Both the position numbers and the translations under genes were made by a program. A stretch of 64,000 nt of DNA, from NCBI GenBank assembly GCA_019084025.1, contig JAHRBI010000005.1:1-64000 (forward strand). Reading direction: 5' to 3'. Origin of the DNA: Burkholderiaceae bacterium DAT-1 (lineage in GTDB: Bacteria; Pseudomonadota; Gammaproteobacteria; Burkholderiales; Chitinimonadaceae). Positions 20,896 to 30,842 of this stretch are shown here, piece by piece; the stretch's first letter is position 1, and every line of letters begins with the position of its first letter. The notes under the pieces are model-generated. The model searched no databases. It saw only the letters and a list, made by a program, of their open reading frames with translations, and was not told the DNA's origin.

Positions 20896-21822
20896 ATGTC
20901 TATCTCACTAGCCGACCTAGCGTTGCTGCGTGAAGTTGCCAATCGTGGCAGTTTCAGTCAGGCTGCAGCCGCATTGCGTCTGTCACAACCTCAGGTTAGT
21001 CAGCGCATTGGCGTACTAGAGGATGAACTCGGCATTCAGCTCTTTTTTCGGCACCGGCGCGGAGCCGTCGCAACGCCTGCCTGCCAGCAATATCTGCAAG
21101 CAGTCAATATCGCATTGAATGCGCTGGAGCATGCCAGGCAATCGCTCACCGGCGCGCCCCCCATCCCCGAGGCACGGGTGGGCTGCCCTCCCTCGCTGGC
21201 AACGCTGGTCTTTAGCCCGCTGGTAGCCGAACTGGCCAATGCACCGGTCGAACTCTTCTGCCACACTGATCACTCCGCCGAGTTGATGGAACGTGTACTC
21301 AGTGGTCGTTTAAAGCTGGCCTTTGTACTGAACCGGCCATCCATTACCGGATTGCAGCTCAACGTAGTTGCGCGCTCGCCGGTACGGGCAGTGGTCAGGC
21401 ACGATCATCCCTTACTGGCACATCAGGGGTGCCGTATTGCGGACATTGCTAACGAAACCTTATCGCCTCAGTGGTGGGGACCCGAAGCAGAACAACTCAT
21501 TTCACTCATTCGCCAGCATCGCACTGTTGCGCACCCCATTCATGCCAATCAGCCTGCTACAACCGCAAAAGAACTGGCGCTTAAGCATGGGTTTATTGTC
21601 TTCATGCCTGTAATCGCGGCGCTTGATGAACTTGAGTCCGGCACGTTATGTGTATTGCCAATTGTTGATCTACCAGACTGGCCGTGGGAAGTCATGGTGG
21701 CTTCACGTAGTGGCAAGCGTCAGGATGCCGCTCGCGATCTGCTACTGGAAACGGTCAGCCGAATCGGCCAGCAGTGGTCGGATCGCATTCAGGCATTAGG
21801 GGCGGCAAGATTGCTGGCTTGA
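20896..21822 (+). CDS. LysR-family transcriptional regulator
   Basis: 308 residues. N-terminal winged helix (residues 5-65): LALLREVANRGSFSQAAAAL, then LSQPQVSQRIGVLEDELGIQLF. The co-inducer domain follows from about residue 90. No redox cysteine pair is present as in OxyR. It is divergent from the small acetyltransferase gene and next to the end of the molybdenum-cofactor operon. Neither link tells the ligand. The start at 20896 is the family-typical position, directly before the helix-turn-helix. Confidence 0.87.
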   Translation: MSISLADLALLREVANRGSFSQAAAALRLSQPQVSQRIGVLEDELGIQLFFRHRRGAVATPACQQYLQAVNIALNALEHARQSLTGAPPIPEARVGCPPSLATLVFSPLVAELANAPVELFCHTDHSAELMERVLSGRLKLAFVLNRPSITGLQLNVVARSPVRAVVRHDHPLLAHQGCRIADIANETLSPQWWGPEAEQLISLIRQHRTVAHPIHANQPATTAKELALKHGFIVFMPVIAALDELESGTLCVLPIVDLPDWPWEVMVASRSGKRQDAARDLLLETVSRIGQQWSDRIQALGAARLLA

Positions 21823-21973
21823 TTCGTCAAGCATCTTCCTTACGAATCAGCAACATCACCACATAGCAAGCGCTTGGTATTTTGACTGAACAAGGCTTCA
21901 TCGTGCATCATTGTGCGAAATGCTCGAACCAGACCATGCAGATTGCATGCGACTATCAGACAAGGAACTCCCC

Positions 21974-23632
21974 GTGGAACGCGAATTCATGGAATACGAT
22001 GTGGTGATTGTAGGCGCCGGCCCTTCCGGTTTGTCTGCCGCCATCCGTCTCAAGCAACTGGCCGCCGAACAGGGTGGCGACATCAGTGTGTGTATTCTGG
22101 AAAAAGGTTCCGAAGTCGGCGCCCACATCCTCTCTGGAGCGGTGATTGATCCGACTGCGCTGAATGAGCTGATTCCTGACTGGAAGGAAAAAGGTGCGCC
22201 GCTCAATACCCCGGTCACAGACGACCGCTTCCTGATTCTGGAAGAGGACGAGTCCTACCGCATTCCGAATTTCATGATTCCGCCGCTGATGAACAATCAC
22301 GGCAACTATATCGTTAGTCTCGGCAATGTGTGCCGCTGGCTGGCGCAGCAGGCAGAAGAACTGGGCGTAGAAATCTACCCGGGATTTGCTGCAGCCGAAG
22401 TGCTGTATCACGCTGATGGTTCGGTGAAGGGTGTCGCCACCGGCGACATGGGTGTAGCCAAGGACGGTAGCCAGAAACCGGAATACGCACGCGGCATGGA
22501 GCTGCACGCCAAGTACACGCTGATCGCCGAAGGCGTGCGCGGCTCACTCGCGAAAGAACTGCAGGAGGTCTTCAAGCTGCGTGATGGCGTGGATCCGCAG
22601 AAGTTCGGCATCGGGATCAAGGAACTCTGGCAGATCGATCCAGCCAAGCATCAGCCGGGTCTGGTCATGCATAGCCAGGGCTGGCCGCTGGATAGCAAAA
22701 CCGGTGGCGGTTCTTTCCTCTACCATCTGGAAGACAATCAGGTGGCAGTCGGCTTCGTGATTCACCTGAACTACGAAAACCCGCACCTGAGCCCATTTGA
22801 CGAATTCCAGCGCTTCAAAACGCATCCAGATATCGCACCGATCTTTGAAGGCGGCAAGCGCATTGCTTACGGCGCGCGTGCGATTAACGAAGGCGGACTG
22901 CAATCCATTCCGAAGCTGACTTTCCCGGGTGGTGCGCTGATTGGTTGCTCTGCCGGCTTCCTGAACGTGCCGCGCATCAAGGGTAGCCACAATGCCATGA
23001 AGAGCGGCATGCTGGCCGCTGAAGCCGCATTCGAAGCTGTTGCCGGCAAGGGTAGTAATGGTCATGACGAGCTGACAGCCTACCCGAAGGCTGTGCGCGC
23101 CTCGTGGATCTGGGACGACCTCTACAAGGTTCGCAATATCAAGCCTGCACTGAGCAAGTTCGGCATGATCGGCGGCACGATTTACGGCGGCTTTGACATG
23201 TGGATGCATTCCATCGGCCTCGCCCTGCCGTGGACCTTCCGCCATGGCAAGGCCGACCACGAGTACCTGAAACCCGCTTCCGAATGTACGCCGATCCACT
23301 ATCCGAAGCCGGATGGCAAGATCAGTTTCGACAAGCTGTCCTCGGTATTCATCTCCAATACCAACCACGAAGAAGACCAGCCCTCGCACCTGCGCCTGAA
23401 GGATCTGAGCAAGCCGGTGGCGATTAACTGGACCGTCTTCAACGGACCGGAAGCACGTTTCTGCCCGGCTGGTGTGTATGAGTATGTTGGTCAGGACGAA
23501 GGCAATACCCGCCTGCAGATCAATGCGCAGAACTGTGTGCACTGCAAGACCTGTGACATCAAGGATCCAACACAGAATATCAACTGGACCGTCCCCGAAG
23601 GCGGCGGCGGCCCGAACTACCCCAATATGTAA
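21974..23632 (+). CDS. Electron transfer flavoprotein-ubiquinone oxidoreductase
   Basis: 552 residues. ETF-QO passes electrons from electron transfer flavoprotein to ubiquinone at the inner membrane, serving fatty-acid and amino-acid oxidation. An N-terminal FAD-binding motif ([17 protein letters not shown]) and a C-terminal 4Fe-4S ferredoxin-like domain with [11 protein letters not shown] and [13 protein letters not shown] are present. GTG 21974 with AAGGAA seven bases upstream (VEREFMEYD) matches the usual family N-terminus better than the ATG at 21911 or the internal ATG 21989. A strong terminator follows. Confidence 0.94.
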   Translation: MEREFMEYDVVIVGAGPSGLSAAIRLKQLAAEQGGDISVCILEKGSEVGAHILSGAVIDPTALNELIPDWKEKGAPLNTPVTDDRFLILEEDESYRIPNFMIPPLMNNHGNYIVSLGNVCRWLAQQAEELGVEIYPGFAAAEVLYHADGSVKGVATGDMGVAKDGSQKPEYARGMELHAKYTLIAEGVRGSLAKELQEVFKLRDGVDPQKFGIGIKELWQIDPAKHQPGLVMHSQGWPLDSKTGGGSFLYHLEDNQVAVGFVIHLNYENPHLSPFDEFQRFKTHPDIAPIFEGGKRIAYGARAINEGGLQSIPKLTFPGGALIGCSAGFLNVPRIKGSHNAMKSGMLAAEAAFEAVAGKGSNGHDELTAYPKAVRASWIWDDLYKVRNIKPALSKFGMIGGTIYGGFDMWMHSIGLALPWTFRHGKADHEYLKPASECTPIHYPKPDGKISFDKLSSVFISNTNHEEDQPSHLRLKDLSKPVAINWTVFNGPEARFCPAGVYEYVGQDEGNTRLQINAQNCVHCKTCDIKDPTQNINWTVPEGGGGPNYPNM

Positions 23633-23664
23633 TCCGGCGGACATCATCGCCGTGCTATGCTGAG

Positions 23665-23697
23665 ACGGCGCACCCCACCCCGGTGCGCCGTTCTTTT
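23665..23697 (+). terminator. Terminator of the ETF-QO gene
   Basis: ACGGCGCACC and GGTGCGCCGT form a 10-bp stem followed by TCTTTT. Confidence 0.85.
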
Positions 23698-23863
23698 CTT
23701 TTGCCCCGGCATTGAGGGGCTATTAGAGCGATACCGCGATCAAACAGAGGTCGAGCTAACAATTCTTGACGCACTGCGGCAAGACGGAAAGCTCGTACAG
23801 GAATATAATTCCAGCCCTATTCCAAAAAAGTCATTCTCAGAAAGACGCAATCCGGAGCCCGAG

Positions 23864-26149
23864 ATGGATGAAGAACTGCGCAGAAGCGCACTCGAGTACC
23901 ACGAATTTCCTAAGCCCGGCAAAATCCAGGTCGCCCCGACCAAGCCGTTGTCCAGCCAGCGTGATCTTGCGCTAGCTTACTCCCCCGGCGTTGCCGCTGC
24001 TTGCGACGCCATCGTTGAAGATCCGCTCAACGCCTATCGCTACACAGCACGTGGCAATCTGGTGGCCGTGATCTCCAATGGTACAGCCGTTCTAGGCCTT
24101 GGCAACATTGGGGCGCTTGCGGGCAAGCCAGTGATGGAAGGCAAAGGCGTGCTGTTCAAGAAGTTTGCCGGTGTCGATGTGTTCGACATCGAAGTGAACG
24201 AAAATGATCCCGACAAGCTGATCGACATCATCGCAGCGCTTGAGCCGACGTTTGGCGGCATCAACCTCGAAGACATCAAGGCACCCGAATGCTTCTACAT
24301 CGAGCAGAAACTGCGCGAACGCATGAAGATTCCGGTGTTCCACGACGATCAGCACGGCACAGCCATTATTACAGCCTCTGCAGTGCTCAATGGTCTGCGC
24401 ATCGTTGACAAGGACATCGCCAAGGTCAAGGTGGTGACGTCCGGCGCGGGTGCTGCGGCGATTGCGTGTATCGACTTGCTGGTGAAGCTGGGCGTTCAGG
24501 TCAGCAACATCACCATGTGCGATTCCAAGGGTGTGGTGCATACCGCCCGTGAAGACTGGGCCAAGCTGGACGAATCCAAGCAGCGATATGCCCAGACCAC
24601 CGACGCTCGCACCCTGAAGGATGCGATTGCCGGTGCCGACATCTTCCTGGGTCTGTCCGGACCCAAGCTGGTGACACAGGACATGGTTCGCTCGATGGCT
24701 GCACATCCGCTGATTCTGGCGCTGGCGAATCCGGAGCCGGAAATCCTGCCGCCACTGGCCAAGGAAGCCCGTCCTGATGCCATCGTGTGTACCGGCCGTT
24801 CGGATTTCCCGAACCAGGTCAATAACGTACTGTGCTTCCCCTTCATCTTCCGTGGTGCGCTTGATGTAGGTGCCACCACCATTAATGACGAGATGAAGCT
24901 AGCCTGCGTGCGCGCCATTGCCGATCTGGCCATGGCCGAGCAAAACGAAGTGGTGGCGGATGCTTATAGTGGTCAATCGCTGACCTTCGGTCCGGATTAC
25001 ATCATTCCGAAGCCGTTTGATCCGCGCCTGATCGTGAAGATCGCGCCAGCAGTCGCTCAAGCCGCGATGGATTCCGGTGTGGCGACTCGTCCGATTACCG
25101 ATATGGCGGCGTACAACGAATCACTGATGCAGTTCGTGTACAAGTCCAATCTCTTCATGAAGCCGGTGTTCAGTGCTGCCAAGAAGTCGCGCCAGCGCGT
25201 GGTGTATGCCGAAGGCGAAGACGAACGCGTACTGCATGCCGTGCAGGAAGTGGTCGATCAGGGTCTGGCCTACCCGATCCTGATTGGTCGCCCGAGCGTC
25301 ATCGATATGCGTATCGAAAAGCTGGGTCTGCGCATCCGTCCGGGTCAGGACTTCGAACTGGTCAACAACGAGTTCGATCCGCGCTATCGTGAGTACTGGT
25401 CCGAGTACTACAACATCATGAAGCGTCGTGGCGTGAGCCAGGAATTTGCCAAGCGCGAAGTGCGCCGCAAGTCGACGCTGATTGGTGCGCTGATGATTCG
25501 CAAGGGCGAAGCCGATGCCATGATCTGCGGCACCTACGGCCACTATCACTCACATCTGGAATTCGTGTGTCAGGTCATCGGCCGCCAGCCAGGCGTACAT
25601 ACTTACGCTGCGATGAATGCGCTGATCCTGCCTCACGGCAATATCTTCATCACTGATACCTATGTGAATCAGGATCCGACCGCAGAACAGCTGGCCGAAA
25701 TCACCCTGATGGCGGCTCAGACCGTACGCAATTTTGGTATCGTGCCGAAGGTTGCCCTGCTGAGCCATTCCAGTTTTGGCACGGTGGATTCGCCAACCGC
25801 GATCAAGATGCGTGAAGCACTCGCACTGATTCGCGAACGCGCACCCGAGCTGGAAGTAGATGGCGAAATGCACGGTGATGCAGCCCTGTCGGGTGAATTG
25901 CGTCAGCAAGTCTTCCCGGACAGCACGCTGAAGGGTGATGCCAATCTGCTGATCATGCCGACACTGGATGCCGCCAATATTGCCTTTAATCTGCTGAAGG
26001 TGAGCGCATCCGATGGTGTGACCATCGGCCCGATGCTGCTGGGGGTGGAGAAGGCTGTTCACATCCTGACCCCAACCGCATCTGTTCGCCGTATCGTCAA
26101 TATGACGGCACTGGCTGCAGTGGAAGCAGCTCAAAAGGCAAGCAGCTAA
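23864..26149 (+). CDS. maeB: NADP-dependent malic enzyme MaeB
   Basis: 761 residues: malic-enzyme domain (1-430; [33 protein letters not shown]) fused to a phosphotransacetylase-like domain (about 440-761; [24 protein letters not shown]-like [11 protein letters not shown]). It decarboxylates malate to pyruvate with NADPH. The C-terminal domain is regulatory (acetyl-CoA) in MaeB enzymes. The start is ATG 23864 ([10 protein letters not shown]) with CGGAG upstream. A TATAAT at 23804-23809 may be the -10, without a clear -35. The leader between the ETF-QO terminator and the start is about 165 bases. Confidence 0.94.
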   Translation: MDEELRRSALEYHEFPKPGKIQVAPTKPLSSQRDLALAYSPGVAAACDAIVEDPLNAYRYTARGNLVAVISNGTAVLGLGNIGALAGKPVMEGKGVLFKKFAGVDVFDIEVNENDPDKLIDIIAALEPTFGGINLEDIKAPECFYIEQKLRERMKIPVFHDDQHGTAIITASAVLNGLRIVDKDIAKVKVVTSGAGAAAIACIDLLVKLGVQVSNITMCDSKGVVHTAREDWAKLDESKQRYAQTTDARTLKDAIAGADIFLGLSGPKLVTQDMVRSMAAHPLILALANPEPEILPPLAKEARPDAIVCTGRSDFPNQVNNVLCFPFIFRGALDVGATTINDEMKLACVRAIADLAMAEQNEVVADAYSGQSLTFGPDYIIPKPFDPRLIVKIAPAVAQAAMDSGVATRPITDMAAYNESLMQFVYKSNLFMKPVFSAAKKSRQRVVYAEGEDERVLHAVQEVVDQGLAYPILIGRPSVIDMRIEKLGLRIRPGQDFELVNNEFDPRYREYWSEYYNIMKRRGVSQEFAKREVRRKSTLIGALMIRKGEADAMICGTYGHYHSHLEFVCQVIGRQPGVHTYAAMNALILPHGNIFITDTYVNQDPTAEQLAEITLMAAQTVRNFGIVPKVALLSHSSFGTVDSPTAIKMREALALIRERAPELEVDGEMHGDAALSGELRQQVFPDSTLKGDANLLIMPTLDAANIAFNLLKVSASDGVTIGPMLLGVEKAVHILTPTASVRRIVNMTALAAVEAAQKASS

Positions 26150-26170
26150 GGGAGCCTTTCAGACGCACAA

Positions 26171-26198
26171 AAGGCCCGGAAACGGGCCTTTTTCTTTT
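26171..26198 (+). terminator. maeB terminator
   Basis: AAGGCCCG-GAAA-CGGGCCTT followed by TTTCTTTT. It may also serve the convergent oxyR transcript. Confidence 0.9.
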
Positions 26199-26216
26199 CG
26201 CGATCCGAACTCATAT

Positions 26217-27152
26217 CTAATTGATTGGTGCATTCGCTATAAAGCGCGCGCCCGGCAACTTCGAATTCAGAATCGCCTTGCGCACTGCCTCAATGGCCTC
26301 TCGACGGGGAAAGTTGCGACGCCACGCGAGCGTCACACGACGGGTTGGTGCCGGATCAGCAAATGGAATGAATGAGAGTAGCTGCTCATCGCCCACATTC
26401 ACCGAGGTAATCGGCAGAACTGTAATGCCAATTCCGCCAGCGACCATATGCCGGATAGTGGTCAGTGAGCTGCCATGCAGTGTGCGTTGCAGGCTACCGG
26501 CAGCGAGTGATTCGCGATTAAGATCAGGGCACGATTGCAGCACCTGATCACGGAAGCAATTGCCACTGGAAAGCAACAGCACATTCTCTTCAGATAACCG
26601 GGATGCGGGTACGCTTTTAAGCTTTTCCCAATCATGCCCCTTGGGGACGGCAATGATGAAGTCTTCGTCATACACCGCCTGAGTCGCAATCCCGCTCTCG
26701 TGAAACGGCTCGGAGAGTACCGCCACATCAATCTCACCCTGCTTCAGCATTTCGGCCAGACGCGAGGTATAGTTCTCTTCCAGCAGTAATTGCATTTGCG
26801 GCACAGCTACACGCAAGCCCGGAATTAGCCAGGGTAGCAAATATGGGCTGATGGTATAGATCGAGCCCAAACGTAGCGGACCCGAAATCGGGTCCTTGCC
26901 GTGTTCTGCCAATTGCTTGATGGTTTGCACCTGTTCGAGCACGCGCTGCGCTTCGGAGACAATCCGCTCGCCCACTGGCGTGACGGAAACATCTCCCGCG
27001 CTTCGCTCGAACAGGGTTACCCCCAACTCGTCCTCAAGCTTTTTCACCGCCACGCTTAATGTGGGCTGACTGACAAAGCAGGCTGATGCAGCCCGCCCGA
27101 AATGGCGCTCACGCGCCACGGCGACGATGTACTTGAGTTCGGTCAAAGTCAT
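26217..27152 (-). CDS. oxyR: Hydrogen-peroxide sensor and regulator OxyR
   Basis: 311 residues, LysR family. Start MTLTELKYIVAVARERHFG at 27152; upstream in-frame codons lie inside the end of rimO. The redox cysteines fall at exactly 199 and 208 (GNCFRDQVLQSC), as in Escherichia coli OxyR, so peroxide sensing by a disulfide is expected. The DNA-binding helix is AASACFVSQPTLSVAVKKLE. It lies 13 bases downstream of rimO and is likely co-transcribed with it. Confidence 0.93.
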   Translation of the reverse strand: MTLTELKYIVAVARERHFGRAASACFVSQPTLSVAVKKLEDELGVTLFERSAGDVSVTPVGERIVSEAQRVLEQVQTIKQLAEHGKDPISGPLRLGSIYTISPYLLPWLIPGLRVAVPQMQLLLEENYTSRLAEMLKQGEIDVAVLSEPFHESGIATQAVYDEDFIIAVPKGHDWEKLKSVPASRLSEENVLLLSSGNCFRDQVLQSCPDLNRESLAAGSLQRTLHGSSLTTIRHMVAGGIGITVLPITSVNVGDEQLLSFIPFADPAPTRRVTLAWRRNFPRREAIEAVRKAILNSKLPGARFIANAPIN

Positions 27153-27165
27153 GGCAAATCTGCCC

Positions 27166-28485
27166 TCAGATGCGTTGCCCCCAGAGGTCGTATTCGTCGG
27201 CTTCCACCACGTCAACCTCCACGAACTGGCCTACCTTCAGACCAGTAGCATCTTCAATATAGACAAGCCCATCGATTTCGGGAGCATCTGCATAACTTCT
27301 CGCTACCGCACCCTGATCATCAATTTCATCAACCAGTACTTTCAGGCGCTTTCCAATTTTCGCCTGAAGTTTGCGGGCGCTGATTTCGGCCTGCTTTTCC
27401 ATGAAACGTGCTTTACGATCTTCGGCCACTTCGGGATCGACATGATCCGGTAGATCGTTGGCTGTCGCGCCTTCCACGGGGGAATAGGTGAAACAGCCCA
27501 CGCGATCCAGCTGCGCTTCATCAATGAAATCCAGCAGTTCCTGAAACTCGCTTTCGGTCTCGCCGGGGAAGCCGACGATGAAGGTGGAGCGCAATGCAAT
27601 ATCCGGACAAACGGCACGCCAGGCTTCCAGCCGCTTGAGCACATTTTCCGAATTGGCCGGGCGTTTCATCAATTTCAGGATACGCTGGCTGGCATGCTGG
27701 AAAGGAATATCCAGATACGGCAGCACCTTGCCTTCGGCCATCAGCGGGATGATTTCGTCGACGTGCGGATAGGGATAGACATAATGCAGACGCACCCACA
27801 TATCCATATCACCCAGTTCATTGCAGAGCTCGGTCATGCGTGTCCGCACCGGTCGGCCATTGTGGAAGCCGGTTCGATATTTCACATCTACGCCATAGGC
27901 ACTGGTGTCCTGTGAGATCACCAGCAGTTCGTTCACGCCGGCCTTCTTGAGATTTTCAGCCTCGCGCAACACCTCGTGCACCGGACGGGAAACCAGATCG
28001 CCACGCATTGACGGGATAATGCAGAAACTGCAGCGATGGTTGCAGCCCTCGGAAATCTTTAGATACGCATAGTGTTTGGGGGTCAGGCGAACGCCCTGTG
28101 GCGGCACCAGATCCATAAAGGGATCATGCGGCTTGGGCAGGTGCTTGTGAACAGCATCCATTACTTCGTTGGTCGCATGCGGGCCAGTCACCGCCAGTAC
28201 ATTCGGGTGCGCCTGACGAATTTGTCCGCCGCCGTCCTTGGCACCAAGACACCCCGTTACGATCACCTTGCCGTTTTCGCGTAAAGCCTCGCCAATTGCG
28301 TCCAGAGATTCCTCTACCGCGCTATCGATAAAGCCGCAGGTATTCACCACCACAAGGTCGGCGCCATCGTAGTTCGGCGAAATGGTATAGCCCTCAGCGC
28401 GCAGCTGGGTCAGGATTTGCTCGGAATCGCTTGCAGCCTTCGGGCAGCCTAGGGAAACGAAGCCAATGCTAGGAATCTTGGACAT
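27166..28485 (-). CDS. rimO: Ribosomal protein S12 methylthiotransferase RimO
   Basis: 439 residues, radical SAM methylthiotransferase that modifies Asp89 of ribosomal protein S12. The N-terminal UPF0004 domain starts [16 protein letters not shown]. The radical SAM cluster is C148, C152 and C155 ([12 protein letters not shown]), followed by [11 protein letters not shown]. The C-terminal TRAM domain ends the protein. oxyR follows at 13 bases, so an oxidative-stress link to S12 modification through a shared transcript is possible. Confidence 0.95.
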   Translation of the reverse strand: MSKIPSIGFVSLGCPKAASDSEQILTQLRAEGYTISPNYDGADLVVVNTCGFIDSAVEESLDAIGEALRENGKVIVTGCLGAKDGGGQIRQAHPNVLAVTGPHATNEVMDAVHKHLPKPHDPFMDLVPPQGVRLTPKHYAYLKISEGCNHRCSFCIIPSMRGDLVSRPVHEVLREAENLKKAGVNELLVISQDTSAYGVDVKYRTGFHNGRPVRTRMTELCNELGDMDMWVRLHYVYPYPHVDEIIPLMAEGKVLPYLDIPFQHASQRILKLMKRPANSENVLKRLEAWRAVCPDIALRSTFIVGFPGETESEFQELLDFIDEAQLDRVGCFTYSPVEGATANDLPDHVDPEVAEDRKARFMEKQAEISARKLQAKIGKRLKVLVDEIDDQGAVARSYADAPEIDGLVYIEDATGLKVGQFVEVDVVEADEYDLWGQRI

Positions 28486-28581
28486 GAACGAGTCTCAACA
28501 CACAGTCAACCCGTCATTTTACCTTGGTTCGAAAAATTCTGCATGAAGGGCTGCCGGGCGTGGATTGACGCGATAAACGAC

Positions 28582-28607
28582 AAAGGCGCCCACACTCGGA
28601 CGCCTTT
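28582..28607 (-). terminator. Terminator of the TonB-like gene
   Basis: AAAGGCG and CGCCTTT arms with a 12-base loop, in the 146-bp gap before rimO. The T-tract on the minus strand is interrupted (TTTGTCGTTT). Confidence 0.5.
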
Positions 28608-28631
28608 TCGATATGCCTGCTATTCGTCGAA

Positions 28632-29315
28632 CTAATCCCGCAACACAAATCCCAGCGGTACATTCACTGACATGGCCTGCCCCGTCCCCTTGCAACTCAG
28701 TTTTTTGAGCGCACGCTCAACGGCAGTGCGCATCGCCCGAGCGGCAACCGGACTGCTTGAATCCAGCAATCGCATTGACAGCACTTCACCTTGTGCGCCC
28801 AACTGCAGCTCCATATTCATATCAAACTGGCTGATGCCTTGCGCCGCAAAATTCTCTGCATCAGCAATCACGGGCAAGCGCTCTGCCAGCATCGACTGGA
28901 TGGCGGCAAAGTTACTGCACGCAATCGATACACTTTGCCGTTGGGGGGTGACCTCTTTTCCTGTTGCGGCCCCCTGCTCCGCCAGTGGGCCCGCAGTGGC
29001 GGTGGAGACGGGGGCACCTTCTCTTACCGTTTCTCGCGGGCCTGCCAGCTCTTCATGGATGCGTGGTACTTCCGGTGGCGTGATCCAGTTATCCAGCCTG
29101 TCCAAATGAGGCTGATTGATATCAACGGATTTGGGCTCCTCAATTTGGGGCACAGGTTTGTCCTGAACAACCACCACAAAAGGATCGGCAGGTGCTTTGC
29201 TGACTCGATGGACATTGCCCGTAATCAGGGCAAACAAGGCGGCGTGGATGGCAATCACCAGTCCAGAACCGGACATGGTTTTCAAGGCACTACGAGGTTG
29301 GGGCGAGTAGTTCAT
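28632..29315 (-). CDS. TonB-like energy-transducer family protein
   Basis: 227 residues from ATG 29315 (MNYSPQPRSALK), preceded by GGAG. One N-terminal membrane helix (GLVIAIHAALFALITG) containing a His, then a Pro-rich periplasmic linker (VPQIEEPKSVDINQP, ITPPEVPRIHEEL). A C-terminal domain shows the TonB pattern (MNMELQLGAQGEVLSMRLLDSSS, ending NVPLGFVLRD). TonB proteins pass proton-motive energy to outer-membrane receptors. No exbBD or receptor gene is nearby, so this may be a non-canonical or paralogous TonB. Confidence 0.65.
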   Translation of the reverse strand: MNYSPQPRSALKTMSGSGLVIAIHAALFALITGNVHRVSKAPADPFVVVVQDKPVPQIEEPKSVDINQPHLDRLDNWITPPEVPRIHEELAGPRETVREGAPVSTATAGPLAEQGAATGKEVTPQRQSVSIACSNFAAIQSMLAERLPVIADAENFAAQGISQFDMNMELQLGAQGEVLSMRLLDSSSPVAARAMRTAVERALKKLSCKGTGQAMSVNVPLGFVLRD

Positions 29316-29806
29316 ATTTTCTCCATAAGGCAAGACACACGGCAGCCATTGCAGCTACCGACAGACTAAGTGGGAGGAAAAAATCATCTACGGCACCGAT
29401 CGCGTACAGTTTGCGTCCGGACGATTTAACTGTACTGCTTCACTACGCTATTTCACAAACAGATTGCATCAGATCATCCACTCTAATATTGCACATTCGA
29501 GCAATTGCTTGAATAACCCCCTGTTTGCCATGCTTTTTTGCTGCATACGTTCACATTTACACCTTGAAATTCGCTGTGTCTTTCATGCAGCACTCGCCCT
29601 TTGTCCTGCATCTTCGACGAGAAGGAGTAACTGATAATTGACGCTTATAGCCATCTTCCCTACTTCGGATCATAGATAAATCCATCTACCCGACCGCTTG
29701 TCACGCACGTGCACATGCCGGTCATCCCGCCGCACTCAAGTCGATGCCGCATCCATCCGATGACACAAACACATGAAATAGCGTTTGTAATAGATCGGAG
29801 TGCATC
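29316..29806. other. 491-bp intergenic region between divergent genes
   Basis: No start-and-ribosome-site pair for a convincing ORF was found. It holds the palindrome at 29404-29435, the upstream region of the TonB-like gene and the leader of the EF-hand gene (GATCGGAG just before its ATG). A short minus-strand frame near 29455-29560 reads like a helical fragment but has no start. Confidence 0.6.
29404..29435. promoter_or_regulatory. Composite palindrome, possible operator
   Basis: GTACAGTT and AACTGTAC are exact inverted arms enclosing GTCCGGAC, itself a perfect palindrome. It lies 89 bases upstream of the TonB-like start codon, between divergent genes. Confidence 0.45.
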
Positions 29807-30778
29807 ATGATTATTCAATCAAGCTCAGTCAGTATGGCTTCCTACAGTCGATCTCTCACCGAGACCTCTCAGCAACTGAAAGTGGAAACCGCTGCGGCAC
29901 GCCGCCCAGCGCCATCAACGCCGCAGGTTGAAAACAGTACGGACGACAGCAATGAGGCTACAAACGGTGATTTACGCCATGACAGAATCTGGCAGCTACT
30001 GAAAGCCTTTTTTGGTCACAATGAGGAAAGTAAAGCATCGTTTGATAAGGCAGAGGCCGCGCAGGGCAAGCCAGAAACGCATCGTTCGACCAATGGGCAG
30101 AGCGGTGCAATCGGTGGCCCCGGTATGAGTGTGCAATACAGTCAGGCCATGCGCATTAGCGAGGAAACAGCGATGCAGGCACAGGGCAGCGTCACATTGG
30201 CGGATGGGCGAAGTGTGACGGTAAACATGCAACTCAGTCTCTCTCGTATCCAGACATTTTCAAGTAGCGTAACCGTGCAAAGCGGCCCCAAAACACAAGA
30301 CCCGCTTGTCATCAATTACGCAGCGAGCAGTGTGAGCCTGTCCGCAAGTACATTTGATTTCGATCTGGACAGCAATGGCCAGACAAAAAGCATTCACGTC
30401 CCTAGCAATGGATCGGGCTTTCTGGCACTTGATAGCAATACCAATGGCAAAATCGACAATGGCAACGAACTATTCGGCACACAAAGCGGCAATGGATTTG
30501 CCGATCTAGCTGCGCTGGATAGCGACGGGAATCAATGGATTGATGAAGCCGATACGGCCTGGGACGCATTACGCATCTGGTCTCCCGCAGACAATGGCGG
30601 CAAGATGCAGACACTGGCCAGTGCAGGCATTGGTGCGATCTACCTTGGGCACGCATCTACCGATATCAGTCTGGGTAACGGCCCGGGCAATACCAGCGGC
30701 CAGCTCCGCCAGTCCGGGCTATTCCTCTACGAAAATGGCGGCGCAGGCACAGTGCAGCATGTGGATCTGGTGGTGTAA
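29807..30778 (+). CDS. EF-hand-like calcium-binding protein
   Basis: 323 residues, no signal peptide and no membrane helix. The N-terminal 110 residues are polar, Ser/Gln/Glu-rich and low in hydrophobics. Then come three Asp-rich loops of EF-hand or dockerin type: FDLDSNGQ, LDSNTNGKIDNGNELFG and LDSDGNQWIDEAD. The C-terminus has GVGAIYLG-like GIGAIYLGHAS and ends ENGGAGTVQHVDLVV, a signature of a widespread unnamed family. The start ATG is preceded by GGAG. It is probably exported by a route other than Sec, or cytosolic. The function is unknown. Confidence 0.7.
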   Translation: MIIQSSSVSMASYSRSLTETSQQLKVETAAARRPAPSTPQVENSTDDSNEATNGDLRHDRIWQLLKAFFGHNEESKASFDKAEAAQGKPETHRSTNGQSGAIGGPGMSVQYSQAMRISEETAMQAQGSVTLADGRSVTVNMQLSLSRIQTFSSSVTVQSGPKTQDPLVINYAASSVSLSASTFDFDLDSNGQTKSIHVPSNGSGFLALDSNTNGKIDNGNELFGTQSGNGFADLAALDSDGNQWIDEADTAWDALRIWSPADNGGKMQTLASAGIGAIYLGHASTDISLGNGPGNTSGQLRQSGLFLYENGGAGTVQHVDLVV

Positions 30779-30792
30779 GCATCGCCACAACA

Positions 30793-30819
30793 AAAAAGGG
30801 TGCGCAAGGCACCCTTTTT
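30793..30819. terminator. Bidirectional terminator
   Basis: AAAAAGGGTGC-GCAAG-GCACCCTTTTT between the convergent EF-hand and cysS genes, with A and T tracts serving both strands. Confidence 0.88.
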
Positions 30820-30842
30820 GTTCATCGACTGAAGATGAAACC

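Noticed and set aside
22544-23647. Minus-strand open frame of 367 codons
   Set aside because: Opposite the ETF-QO gene; no recognisable protein features.
29455-29560. Short minus-strand frame reading like a helical DNA-binding fragment (GKQGVIQAIARMCNI)
   Set aside because: About 35 codons, no start codon, preceded by stops and no known match; too little to call a gene or remnant.
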